Below, piece after piece: positions 1 through 7,116 of a DNA stretch of 11,043 bases; the stretch's first letter is position 1; the number at the start of each line of letters is the position of its first letter. The DNA lies in assembly GCA_016781705.1 (NCBI GenBank), contig JADDPV010000242.1:1-11043 (forward strand), read 5' to 3'. The DNA comes from Rubrobacter sp. GTDB taxonomy: Bacteria > Actinomycetota > Rubrobacteria > Rubrobacterales > Rubrobacteraceae. The position numbers and the translations under genes were made by a program. The notes beneath the pieces were generated by a model that was given only the letters and a program-made list of their open reading frames with translations, ran no database searches and was not told the origin of the DNA.

Positions 1-1046
1 AGCTTTCCGTAAGCGACGTCCCGGGGGAGGTGGTTCATCCCGCAGGAACTCGTGATAAGCGTCTGCTCGCTGGGGAGCCAGGATCCGCTCCAGTCGTTGA
101 TCCGCTCGGCCAGGGTCTCCGGCGACTCGACGTTCAGATCCTGCACGTCCGCGACGCCGACCGCGAGCTGCTGGTTCTTGAGGTGCCCCTGGTACTCGGG
201 GGTCATGTCCCCCTCGTTCATGATGGCGTCGACCTCGAGCTGGCAGATCAGCCCGGTGGGGTATGGCTCGATGTCGAAGTAGCGGTGGCCGATCTGGCCG
301 TCGTAGTCCTCACCTACGGCGTAGTTGCCCTGGCAGACGTGCGTCCACTTGAAGGCGTTGACGCCCTCCCAGCACTGGTTGTTGGCCTCGATGGCCGCCT
401 CGACCTCTTCCCGCGTGATCCCCCCGACCGCGAACAGCGGCTCGTCGACCTGGATGTGCTTGCAGCCCACCGCCTCCAGCTCCTTGAAGTTCTGGTTGAT
501 CACCTTCGCGATGTCCATCATCATCGCGGTGAGATCGCCATCGTAGTGCTCGTCGTGGGCGACCTTGGCCAGCATGTGCGGGCCGGTCATGGTGACCTTT
601 ACCTTCTCGGGGTCCCTGGCGTACCTGGCGACGAACCTGAACTCCTCGACGAGCCCGAGGTCACCGTACTTGATCTTCTCCGTGCACACGGCCGCCGGGT
701 GGAACACCCCCTCGTCCTTGGGCGTGATCGGCTTGGGCCGCGTCACGATCCCGTACTCTGCGGTCGGGTCCTTTTCGAACCCGGGCATCTTCTGCCAGAA
801 GAAGTTGAGCATCGCGTTCGGGGGAGCGTGGCGGTTGTTCTGGCGCCGGTGCATCTCGCCGCCGTTGACGACGTCGATCCCGGCCGCCTCCTGGTCCAAG
901 AGCGCGGCTTGCGTGGAACGCCACTGAGCGTCTCGCATGTCTTCCATGCTCAGCGCTCCTGCTTCGACCTGCTTCTCCAGTACCTCGTACCAGCGCGGTA
1001 GACTATAAGCGCCTACCACGGTGGTCGTGTATTTCTCGATGGCCAT
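1..1046 (-). CDS. Stand-alone MetE catalytic-domain protein (cobalamin-independent methionine synthase family), 3' end cut by window
   Basis: The frame is open from ATG at 1046 to the left edge: 348 residues seen, stop outside the window. A perfect AAGGAGG (1062-1056) lies 9 nt before the ATG, fixing the start. The protein matches the C-terminal zinc domain of MetE: IQVDEP (198-203), the zinc-ligand motif HVC (236-238), a probable Glu ligand in QLEVD (near 271), and the last Cys ligand in TSSCGMNHLPR (Cys335). It lacks the N-terminal half of classical MetE (about 750 aa). In this family the enzyme moves a methyl group to homocysteine thiolate on zinc. Short core-MetE proteins of this kind in other bacteria and archaea use methylcobalamin or a corrinoid protein rather than methyl-THF-polyglutamate, so the donor here is open. 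The gene lies 140 nt downstream of metH with its own probable promoter and leader. Family assignment is firm; substrate is not. Confidence 0.85.
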   Translation of the reverse strand, partial: MAIEKYTTTVVGAYSLPRWYEVLEKQVEAGALSMEDMRDAQWRSTQAALLDQEAAGIDVVNGGEMHRRQNNRHAPPNAMLNFFWQKMPGFEKDPTAEYGIVTRPKPITPKDEGVFHPAAVCTEKIKYGDLGLVEEFRFVARYARDPEKVKVTMTGPHMLAKVAHDEHYDGDLTAMMMDIAKVINQNFKELEAVGCKHIQVDEPLFAVGGITREEVEAAIEANNQCWEGVNAFKWTHVCQGNYAVGEDYDGQIGHRYFDIEPYPTGLICQLEVDAIMNEGDMTPEYQGHLKNQQLAVGVADVQDLNVESPETLAERINDWSGSWLPSEQTLITSSCGMNHLPRDVAYGK

Positions 1047-1073
1047 TCCTCGTCTCCTCCTTCTCCGGTCTTG

Positions 1074-1135
1074 GGCACTCGGTCGACTGAACGCCGGGTG
1101 TTGCTACCGCACGGGTGCCCTCCTTCCACCGAGCC
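1074..1135 (-). promoter_or_regulatory. Structured leader RNA before the MetE-like gene, class unassigned
   Basis: GGCTCGGT (1135-1128) can pair with ACCGAG-TG-CC (1083-1074): six pairs, a 2-nt bulge, then two more pairs, enclosing 44 nt. The stem begins a few nt after the predicted transcription start and closes 11 nt before the Shine-Dalgarno. Inside are GGTGGAAGGAGGGC and GCAACACC, which loosely recall pieces of a SAM-I core, and the 3' side continues AGTGCCCAAG. The invariant SAM-I elements (the J1/2 GAGAG stretch and the GGCAACC block) are absent, so I do not call it SAM-I. It could be a degenerate SAM-I relative, another class, or a chance stem. Confidence 0.3.
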
Positions 1136-1146
1136 ACAAGCACGGG

Positions 1147-1175
1147 AGGGTAGTCGGACTCCGAGGCCCGGTCAA
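1147..1175 (-). promoter_or_regulatory. Probable sigma70-type promoter for the MetE-like gene
   Basis: On the minus strand TTGACC (1175-1170) is followed by a 17-nt spacer and TACCCT (1152-1147), which fits the TANNNT form of -10 boxes common in high-GC actinobacteria. It begins 11 nt after the metH stop codon. Transcription would start near 1140, just before the inverted repeat of the leader. Predicted from sequence only; read-through from metH is also possible. Confidence 0.45.
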
Positions 1176-1186
1176 CTGTTCCTTTC

Positions 1187-4100
1187 TCACTGCTTGGGGT
1201 CGTAGCCGAGGTTCGGGGCGAGCCACCTCTCGGCCTCTTCGAGCGCCATGCCCTTGCGGGAGGCGTAGTCCGTGGCCTGGTCGCGCCCTATCTCGGCGAC
1301 GCCGAAGTAGCGGGAGTCCGGGTGAGAGAAGTAGAAGCCGCTGACCGCGGACGGCGGGTACATGGCGAAGCTCTCGGTGAGCGTGATGCCGGAGTTCGCC
1401 TCCGCGTCCAGGAGGTCCCAGAGGGTACCCTTCTCGGTGTGTTCGGGGCAGGCCGGGTAGCCGGGGGCGGGGCGGATGCCACGGTACTCCTCCCTGACGA
1501 GGGCCTCGTTGTCCAGGGCCTCGTCCTTCGCGTAGCCCCAGAACTCCTTGCGGACTCGCTCGTGCATCAGCTCGGCGAATGCCTCGGAGAGACGGTCAGC
1601 CAGGGCCTGCACCATGATGGCGTTGTAGTCGTCGTGTTCCTCCCGGAAGCGCCGCGAGACCTCATCGGCGCCGAGCCCGGCGGTCACGGCGAAGAATCCC
1701 ATGTAGTCCTCCAGCCCCGTCTCCTTCGGGGCGACGAAGTCCACCAGGGAGCGGTTGGGGCGGCCCGGCGGCTTGGCCCTCTGCTGGCGCAGGAAGTGGA
1801 ACTCCTTCAGCACCCTCTCGCGCGACTCGTCGGCGTAGACCTCGACCGAGTCGTTCGGCAGGGCGTTGGCCGGGAAGAGACCTATGACCGCGCGTGCCTT
1901 GAGCCACCCTTCGGCGATGATGCGGTCCAGCAGCTCCTGGGCGTCGTCGAAGAGCTTCTTCGCCTCCTCGCCTTTCTCGGGGTCTTGGAGGATCCTGGGG
2001 TAGCTCCCCTTCATCTGCCAGGAGTGGAAGAAGAACGTCCAGTCTATGTAGGGTCTTATCTCCTCTAGCGGGTAATCGTCGAACGCCTTGACCCCGAGCA
2101 CGTCGGGCCTCGGCGGGACGTATCCTTCCCACTCGATCCTCGTCCCGTTGGCCCGCGCCTTCTGCAGCGAAGTCAGCTTCGTGCCGGACCTGCGCCCGGC
2201 GTGCTTCTCGCGCACCCCCTCGTACTCGGCGGCGATGCGCTCGGCGTAGGCCGCCTTGCGGTTCTCGCTCACCAGGTTCTGCACCACGCCCACGGCGCGC
2301 GAGGCGTCCTTCACGTGGATCGTGGGCTGCTCGTAGTTCGGCGCGATCTTGACCGCCGTGTGCGTCTGCGACGTTGTGGCGCCGCCGATGAGCAGGGGAA
2401 TGTCGAAGCCCTCGCGCTGCATCTCCTTGGCGTTGTGAACCATCTCGTCCAGGGAGGGCGTGATCAAGCCCGAGAGCCCGATGACGTCCGCGCCTTTCTC
2501 CCTAGCGACCTCCAGTATCTTCGCCGCCGGCACCATAACCCCGAGGTCTATCACCTCGAAGTTGTTGCACTGCAAGATGACGCCGACGATGTTCTTCCCG
2601 ATGTCGTGTACGTCGCCCTTCACCGTCGCCATCACGACCGTGCCTTTGGGCTTCGAGGCCTCGCTCTTCTCCGCCTCTATGTACGGGACCAGGTACGCGA
2701 CTGCCCGCTTCATCACGCGCGCGCTCTTCACCACCTGAGGCAGGAACATCTTGCCCGAGCCGAACAGGTCCCCGACCACGTCCATCCCGTCCATGAGGGG
2801 ACCTTCGATCACCTCGACCGGGTGGTCGTACCGCTGCCGCGCCTCCTCGGCGTCCTCCTCGACGTACTCCGCGATGCCCTTCACCAGCGCGTGCTCCAGC
2901 CGCTTCTCCACCGGCCACGAGCGCCATTCCTGGGCCGCCGCCTCTGTATCGCTCTCTTCCCGGTCGCGGTACTCCTCGGCCAGCGCCAGCAGGCGTTCGG
3001 TCGCGTCGTCGCGGCGGTTCAACACCACGTCCTCCACAGCCTCGCGCAGTCTCTCGTCTATCTCGTCGTAGACGGCAAGCTGGCCGGCGTTCACTATGCC
3101 CATGGTGAGGCCGGCGTTTATGGCGTGGTACAGGAAGACGGCGTGGATCGCCTCGCGCACCGGGTCGTTGCCGCGGAACGAGAACGAGACGTTGGAGATG
3201 CCGCCCGAGGTCCTGGCGTGGGGGAGTTGCTCGGAGATCTCTCGCACCGCCTCGATGTAGTCCACGCCGTAGGCGTTGTGCTCCTCGATGCCGGTGGCGA
3301 TGGCGAAGACGTTGGGATCGAAGATGATGTCTTCGGGCGGGAAGCCCACCTTTTCCGTCAGAACCTTGTACGCCCGCGCGCAGATGGCGACCTTGCGCTC
3401 CTTCGTGTCCGCCTGGCCGTCCTCGTCGAAGGCCATCACGATCACGGCGGCGCCGTACTTCCTGAGGAGCCTCGCCTGCCGGACGAACTCCTCCTCGCCC
3501 TCCTTCATGCTGATGGAGTTCACGACCGGTTTGCCCTGAACGCGCTTGAGGCCCTCCTCGATGATGGACCACTTGGAGGAGTCGATCATAACGGGGACGC
3601 GCGAGATGTCCGGCTCGCCGGCGATGAGGTCGAGGAAGGTCGCCATGGCTTCCTCGCCGTCGAGCATCCCCTCGTCCATGTTCACGTCTATTATTTGGGC
3701 GCCGTTCTCGACCTGGTCACGCGCCACGTCCAGGGCCGTCTCGAAGTCGCCCGCGAGGATCAGGTCCTTGAAGCGCCGCGAACCCGTCACGTTCGTCCGC
3801 TCCCCGACGTTAACGAAGAGGGAGTCGGGACCTATGTTGCACGGCTCCAGCCCCGAGAGGCGCGTCAGGCGCGGAAGCTCCGGGACTCTGCGCGGCGCGT
3901 GACCGGAGACGGCCTCCACGATGGCCTCTATGTGCTCCGGCGTGGTGCCGCAGCAGCCGCCGACGATGTTCAGCCAGCCGTTCTTGGCCCATTCCCCGAT
4001 CTCGGCGGCCATCATCTCCGGTGTCTCGTCGTACTCGCCGAACTCGTTGGGGAGCCCGGCGTTCGGATAGGCGCTCACGGCAACGTCAGCGACGCGCGAG

Positions 4101-4915
4101 AGCTCCTCGACGTACTGCCTGAGCTCCTTCGAGCCTAGAGCGCAGTTGAGGCCGACGCTGATGGGCTCGGCGTGGCGCACGGAGTTCCAGAAAGCCTCCG
4201 TCACCTGGCCCGAGAGCGTACGCCCGCTCGCGTCGGTGATGGTGCCGGAGATCATGACCGGGACATCGAGGCCCGCCTCTTCGAGGTGCTCCTTTATACC
4301 GAAGATCGCCGCCTTCGCATTTAGCGTGTCGAAGATGGTCTCGACGAGCAGCAGGTCCGCGCCACCGTCCACGAGCCCGCGGGCCGCCTCCGCGTAAGCT
4401 TCCTTGAGCTCGTCGAAGGTGACGTTCCTCTTGCCGGGGTCGTTCACGTCCGGAGAGATGGAGGCGGTGCGGTTGGTCGGGCCGATGGCGCCGGCCACGA
4501 GGCGCGGTCTGTCGGGAGTCTTCTCGGCGTAGGCGTCCGCCGCCTCGCGGGCGATGCGTGCCGCTCGGCGGTTCAGCTCGTAGGCCAGGTCCTCCATCCC
4601 GTAGTCGCTTTGGGCGATGGAGGTCGAGCTGAAGGTGTTGGTCTCGATCACGTCCGAGCCGGCCTCCAGGCAGGCGTCGTGGATCGCCCGGATCACCTCC
4701 GGTTGGGTGATCGAGAGCAGGTCGTTGTTCCCCTTGAGCTCCTTCGGGTGCCTCGCGAACCGCTCCCCCCGATACTCCTCCTCGGAGAGCCGGTAGCCCT
4801 GGATCATGGTCCCCATAGCGCAGTCCAGGACCAAGATACGCTGCCCCAACAGCGCCCGGAAACTCCTTAGCCGGGCCGCCCGCTCTTCGTGGATGGTGCT
4901 TTTCTGGAGGACCAT
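1187..4915 (-). CDS. metH: Cobalamin-dependent methionine synthase MetH, full length
   Basis: This 1242-residue protein carries all MetH modules in order. The homocysteine-binding barrel (about 25-340) has zinc ligands Cys258 (GLNCALG) and Cys321-Cys322 (VGGCCGTTPEH). The methyl-THF pterin barrel (about 360-640) contains NVGERTNVTGS and MIDSSKW. The cobalamin cap (about 665-750) is followed by the B12-binding domain with DVHDIG, His770 being the lower axial cobalt ligand. The C-terminal AdoMet-binding reactivation domain (about 910-1240) has Arg1148 in RPAPGYPACPEHTEK. The cytosolic enzyme makes methionine from homocysteine and methyl-THF. All catalytic residues looked for are present and the length is close to E. 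coli MetH (1227 aa). The ATG at 4915 is 26 nt after the stop of the MTHFR-fusion gene, with only a weak AAGAGA as RBS, so both genes probably share one transcript and the upstream SAM riboswitch promoter. Translational control by the riboswitch would reach metH only through coupling or mRNA decay. Confidence 0.97.
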   Translation of the reverse strand: MVLQKSTIHEERAARLRSFRALLGQRILVLDCAMGTMIQGYRLSEEEYRGERFARHPKELKGNNDLLSITQPEVIRAIHDACLEAGSDVIETNTFSSTSIAQSDYGMEDLAYELNRRAARIAREAADAYAEKTPDRPRLVAGAIGPTNRTASISPDVNDPGKRNVTFDELKEAYAEAARGLVDGGADLLLVETIFDTLNAKAAIFGIKEHLEEAGLDVPVMISGTITDASGRTLSGQVTEAFWNSVRHAEPISVGLNCALGSKELRQYVEELSRVADVAVSAYPNAGLPNEFGEYDETPEMMAAEIGEWAKNGWLNIVGGCCGTTPEHIEAIVEAVSGHAPRRVPELPRLTRLSGLEPCNIGPDSLFVNVGERTNVTGSRRFKDLILAGDFETALDVARDQVENGAQIIDVNMDEGMLDGEEAMATFLDLIAGEPDISRVPVMIDSSKWSIIEEGLKRVQGKPVVNSISMKEGEEEFVRQARLLRKYGAAVIVMAFDEDGQADTKERKVAICARAYKVLTEKVGFPPEDIIFDPNVFAIATGIEEHNAYGVDYIEAVREISEQLPHARTSGGISNVSFSFRGNDPVREAIHAVFLYHAINAGLTMGIVNAGQLAVYDEIDERLREAVEDVVLNRRDDATERLLALAEEYRDREESDTEAAAQEWRSWPVEKRLEHALVKGIAEYVEEDAEEARQRYDHPVEVIEGPLMDGMDVVGDLFGSGKMFLPQVVKSARVMKRAVAYLVPYIEAEKSEASKPKGTVVMATVKGDVHDIGKNIVGVILQCNNFEVIDLGVMVPAAKILEVAREKGADVIGLSGLITPSLDEMVHNAKEMQREGFDIPLLIGGATTSQTHTAVKIAPNYEQPTIHVKDASRAVGVVQNLVSENRKAAYAERIAAEYEGVREKHAGRRSGTKLTSLQKARANGTRIEWEGYVPPRPDVLGVKAFDDYPLEEIRPYIDWTFFFHSWQMKGSYPRILQDPEKGEEAKKLFDDAQELLDRIIAEGWLKARAVIGLFPANALPNDSVEVYADESRERVLKEFHFLRQQRAKPPGRPNRSLVDFVAPKETGLEDYMGFFAVTAGLGADEVSRRFREEHDDYNAIMVQALADRLSEAFAELMHERVRKEFWGYAKDEALDNEALVREEYRGIRPAPGYPACPEHTEKGTLWDLLDAEANSGITLTESFAMYPPSAVSGFYFSHPDSRYFGVAEIGRDQATDYASRKGMALEEAERWLAPNLGYDPKQ

Positions 4916-4941
4916 GAATCTCTTTCTAGCCTGTCAGCAGT

Positions 4942-6831
4942 TCAGCTTTTCGTTCTTGCTGGCTGAACGACACCTTCGATAACGTCTCCCGCGAGGTGCG
5001 GGGCGCTGGCCGGGGGCATGAGGTACGCCCCGTTGACCAGCGGCTTTGCCTTCTCGAGCAGGTTCCGCGCCACCTCGACGCCGTATTTGGGGGCGTCCTC
5101 TGCCGAGAGGCCGGCGAGCTTCTTTCGCACCTCTTCCGGGATGTTAATGCCGGGGACCTCGTGGTGCAGGAACTCGGCCTGCCGCGCGCTGCGCAGCGGC
5201 ATGAGGCCCAGCAGGAGGGAGACGCCCATGCCTTCGAGCATCTCCAGGGCGCGCTCCAGGGACGCCATCTCGAAGACCGGCTGGGTCCAGAAGGCGTGCG
5301 CGCCCGCCTCGGCCTTACGCTCTAGCTTCTCGACCTCGCCTTCGAGGTCTTCGGCGGTCGGGTTGAAGGCCGCGCCGATGAGGAAGCCGGGCGGTTCGCC
5401 GACGTGGTTGCCGGCCAGGTCCTCGCCGCGGTTCATCTTCGAGAGGACGTGGACCAGGCCGACGGCGTCGGTGTCGAAGACGGAGGTGGCCTCGGGGTAG
5501 TCCCCGATCTGGGCGGGGTCCCCCGTGACCGCGAGGATATTCTTGACCCCCAGAGCCGCCGCCGACAAGAGGTCCGCCTGCAACCCGATGATGTTCCTGT
5601 CCCGGCAGGAGATGTGCGCGACCACCTCGATGCCGGCCTGCTCCTGTACGATCCTCGCCACCGCCACCGGGTGCATCCTCAAGCGTGCCCGCGCCCCGTC
5701 GGAGATGTCTATGGCGTGCGCGCCGCGCTCCTTGAGGCTCCTCGCCGCCTCGACCACCCCGGAGATGTCGTATCCGCGCGGCAGGTCCACCTCGACGGTG
5801 ACGGCGAAGCCGCTGCGTATCTTCTGCGCGAACGCCGTCCGTGGCTCCGCCCCAGCCTCAGCCGGACCTTTCTCGGTCCTTTCGACGGGCACCGCCGCGG
5901 CCCGGCGCGCCGCGCGGCGCGCGCCACCGTTCGTCTTGCCGTCGAGCTCGAAGTCCCTCAAAGCCTCGGAGAGGGCGCGGACGTGCACTGGGGTGGTTCC
6001 GCAGCAGCCCCCGACGAGGCGGGCCCCGGCCTGGGCGAGCTTCCTGCCGTACAGGGCGAAGTGCGAGACGTCGCGGTTGAAGCGAACCTTGCCGCCCACG
6101 AGCTGCGGGAGGCCGGGGTTCGGGTAGGCGGCGACGGGGCCGTCGAGCTCCGACGCCATCCCCTCGACGATGCCGAGCATGCGCTGCGGGCCGACGGTAC
6201 AGTTAGACCCGACGAGCACCGGCCCCCACGAGGCGACCTTGCGCGCCACCCGCCCGGGGAGACCTTCGGCGAGCGTCTCCCCGTCCTCGACAAAGGTCTT
6301 GTGCGCAAGGACGGGCGCCCCGAGGTCCTTTACCGCCTCGCAGGCGAGGCGCAGTTCCTCGAGGTCCACGAAGGTCTCCAGGATGAGCGCGTGGACGCCG
6401 CCGTCGAGCAGGGCGCGGGCCTGTCCGGCGAAGGCGGCCTTCGCCTCCTCGGGGGAGATGGGGCCGATGGGGGCCAGAGGGCGTCCCAGAGGACCGATGG
6501 CGCCGAGGACGAGGGCGTCTTCCCCGCGCGAGACCACGGCGTCTACCGCCTCGCGGGCGAGGCGGGCTCCCCGCGCGTTGATCTCCTCCACCCTGTCTTC
6601 GAGGTCGTGGCGGGCGAGCTTGAAGCCGTTGGCGGAGAAGGTGTTGGTCTCTATGACCCTCGCGCCGGCCCGCAGGTACTCCTCGTGGACCTCCCGGACG
6701 ACGGCCGGATGGGTGAGGTTGGCCCGGTCGTAGGGATGGCCGTAGGCGAAGCCGCGCTCCGCGAGCAGGGTCCCCATCGCGCCGTCGCCGACCAGAACAC
6801 GCCCGTCGAGCTTGCCCTTGAGGTCCAACAA
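4942..6831 (-). CDS. yitJ: Bifunctional homocysteine S-methyltransferase / 5,10-methylenetetrahydrofolate reductase (YitJ type)
   Basis: With the TTG start at 6831 the protein is 629 aa, near the size of Bacillus YitJ. The N-terminal homocysteine methyltransferase barrel (about 10-295) opens with VGDGAMGTLL and has zinc ligands Cys211 (GSNCTVG) and Cys276-Cys277 (VGGCCGTTP). A basic, Ala-rich linker (about 298-330) leads to a MetF-type MTHFR barrel (about 338-610). That barrel has a Glu in TVEVDLPRG (Glu347) in the place of the catalytic Glu, and VTGDP (Asp438) in the flavin site. The MTHFR half makes methyl-THF for MetH; the HMT half methylates homocysteine from SAM, S-methylmethionine or possibly betaine. 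The frame stays open up to a GTG at 6930, but that codon lies inside the SAM riboswitch (GGTGCCAAATCC). GAGAGAGG (6846-6839) sits 7 nt before TTG 6831, with a second TTG at 6828, so I start there. It is the first gene of an operon with metH. Confidence 0.93.
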   Translation of the reverse strand: MLDLKGKLDGRVLVGDGAMGTLLAERGFAYGHPYDRANLTHPAVVREVHEEYLRAGARVIETNTFSANGFKLARHDLEDRVEEINARGARLAREAVDAVVSRGEDALVLGAIGPLGRPLAPIGPISPEEAKAAFAGQARALLDGGVHALILETFVDLEELRLACEAVKDLGAPVLAHKTFVEDGETLAEGLPGRVARKVASWGPVLVGSNCTVGPQRMLGIVEGMASELDGPVAAYPNPGLPQLVGGKVRFNRDVSHFALYGRKLAQAGARLVGGCCGTTPVHVRALSEALRDFELDGKTNGGARRAARRAAAVPVERTEKGPAEAGAEPRTAFAQKIRSGFAVTVEVDLPRGYDISGVVEAARSLKERGAHAIDISDGARARLRMHPVAVARIVQEQAGIEVVAHISCRDRNIIGLQADLLSAAALGVKNILAVTGDPAQIGDYPEATSVFDTDAVGLVHVLSKMNRGEDLAGNHVGEPPGFLIGAAFNPTAEDLEGEVEKLERKAEAGAHAFWTQPVFEMASLERALEMLEGMGVSLLLGLMPLRSARQAEFLHHEVPGINIPEEVRKKLAGLSAEDAPKYGVEVARNLLEKAKPLVNGAYLMPPASAPHLAGDVIEGVVQPARTKS

Positions 6832-6838
6832 AGAAGAT

Positions 6839-6877
6839 CCTCTCTCTAGGTTATAGCGCTCACGCGAAGGAGAGAGG
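6839..6877 (-). promoter_or_regulatory. RBS-sequestering expression platform of the SAM riboswitch
   Basis: CCTCTCTC (6877-6870) is the exact complement of GAGAGAGG (6846-6839), the Shine-Dalgarno before the TTG start. The 23-nt loop holds a small CGC-GTGA-GCG hairpin with a GNRA tetraloop. CTCTCTCC (6876-6869) can instead pair with GGAGA-T-GAG (6903-6895), which contains the 3' strand of aptamer helix P1, with one bulged T. With SAM bound, P1 holds GATGAG, the SD is sequestered and translation stops; without SAM the competing pairing frees the SD. There is no U-tract, so this looks translational rather than a terminator. The pairings are seen; the switching mechanism is inferred. Confidence 0.7.
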
Positions 6878-6894
6878 CTGTGCCGATCGTTCGA

Positions 6895-7014
6895 CTCATC
6901 TCCCGGAGTCTCCCCCGCGGGATTTGGCACCTGTCACGTAGCTGTCGCCTTACGGCGCGCCCCACCGGTTGCCGCGGCTTCTAAGGGCCCGTCCCTCCAC
7001 CGCTCTCGATGAGC
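6895..7014 (-). promoter_or_regulatory. SAM-I (S-box) riboswitch aptamer
   Basis: All hallmark blocks are present on the minus strand. P1 is formed by CTCATC (7013-7008) and GATGAG (6900-6895). It is followed by GAGAG, GGTGGAGGGA, GGGCCC, AGAAGCCGCGGCAACC, a P3 arm with CGCC-GTAA-GGCG, the conserved GGTGCCAAATCC (about 6932-6921), and P4 as TCCCG...CGGGA. This class binds S-adenosylmethionine and turns off methionine and SAM supply genes; Bacillus yitJ, the same gene type, is a classical S-box target. Here it controls the HMT/MTHFR-metH operon. Confidence 0.95.
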
Positions 7015-7048
7015 GCCGCGGGCATCAACGTCCCACGGCATCTATCCT

Positions 7049-7079
7049 ATAGTAGAGCACGGTGACACAAGCTTTTCAA
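7049..7079 (-). promoter_or_regulatory. Probable promoter of the SAM-riboswitch operon
   Basis: TTGAAA (7079-7074) and TACTAT (7054-7049) are separated by 19 nt, within an AT-richer patch ahead of the aptamer. The spacer is longer than ideal; TTGTGT (7070-7065) with TAGGAT (7049-7044), spacer 15, is an alternative. Either would start transcription about 20-35 nt before the aptamer. A promoter is needed here because the SDMT gene ends at 7117 and the riboswitch must head its transcript. Confidence 0.5.
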
Positions 7080-7116
7080 CGCCGTCTCCGACGCCGGCTC
7101 GCGCCCTCTTCTCTTC

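Noticed and set aside
30..1001. A 323-codon open frame on the plus strand
   Set aside because: It mirrors the MetE-like gene, whose zinc motifs and perfect RBS are on the minus strand. The plus-strand product resembles nothing.
1047..1186. Cobalamin or SAM-IV riboswitch before the MetE-like gene
   Set aside because: The region is too short for a cobalamin riboswitch and lacks its conserved boxes; the SAM-IV core sequence is also not present. Left as an unassigned leader.
2201..4138. A 645-codon open frame on the plus strand, antisense to metH
   Set aside because: The opposite strand encodes a full-length, motif-complete MetH. The plus-strand product is low-complexity (Leu, Val, Asp, Arg, His rich) with no recognisable domain, as expected of mirror frames in GC-rich DNA.
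5404..6849. A 481-codon open frame on the plus strand, antisense to the HMT/MTHFR gene
   Set aside because: Same reason: a compositional shadow of a well-supported gene that would also run into the riboswitch platform.
7081..7098. Terminator after the SDMT gene (GCC...GTC-GGA-GAC...GGC hairpin)
   Set aside because: The stem is broken by a bulge, the loop is tight, and GTTGAAAAG follows with no T-run. Too weak to call.
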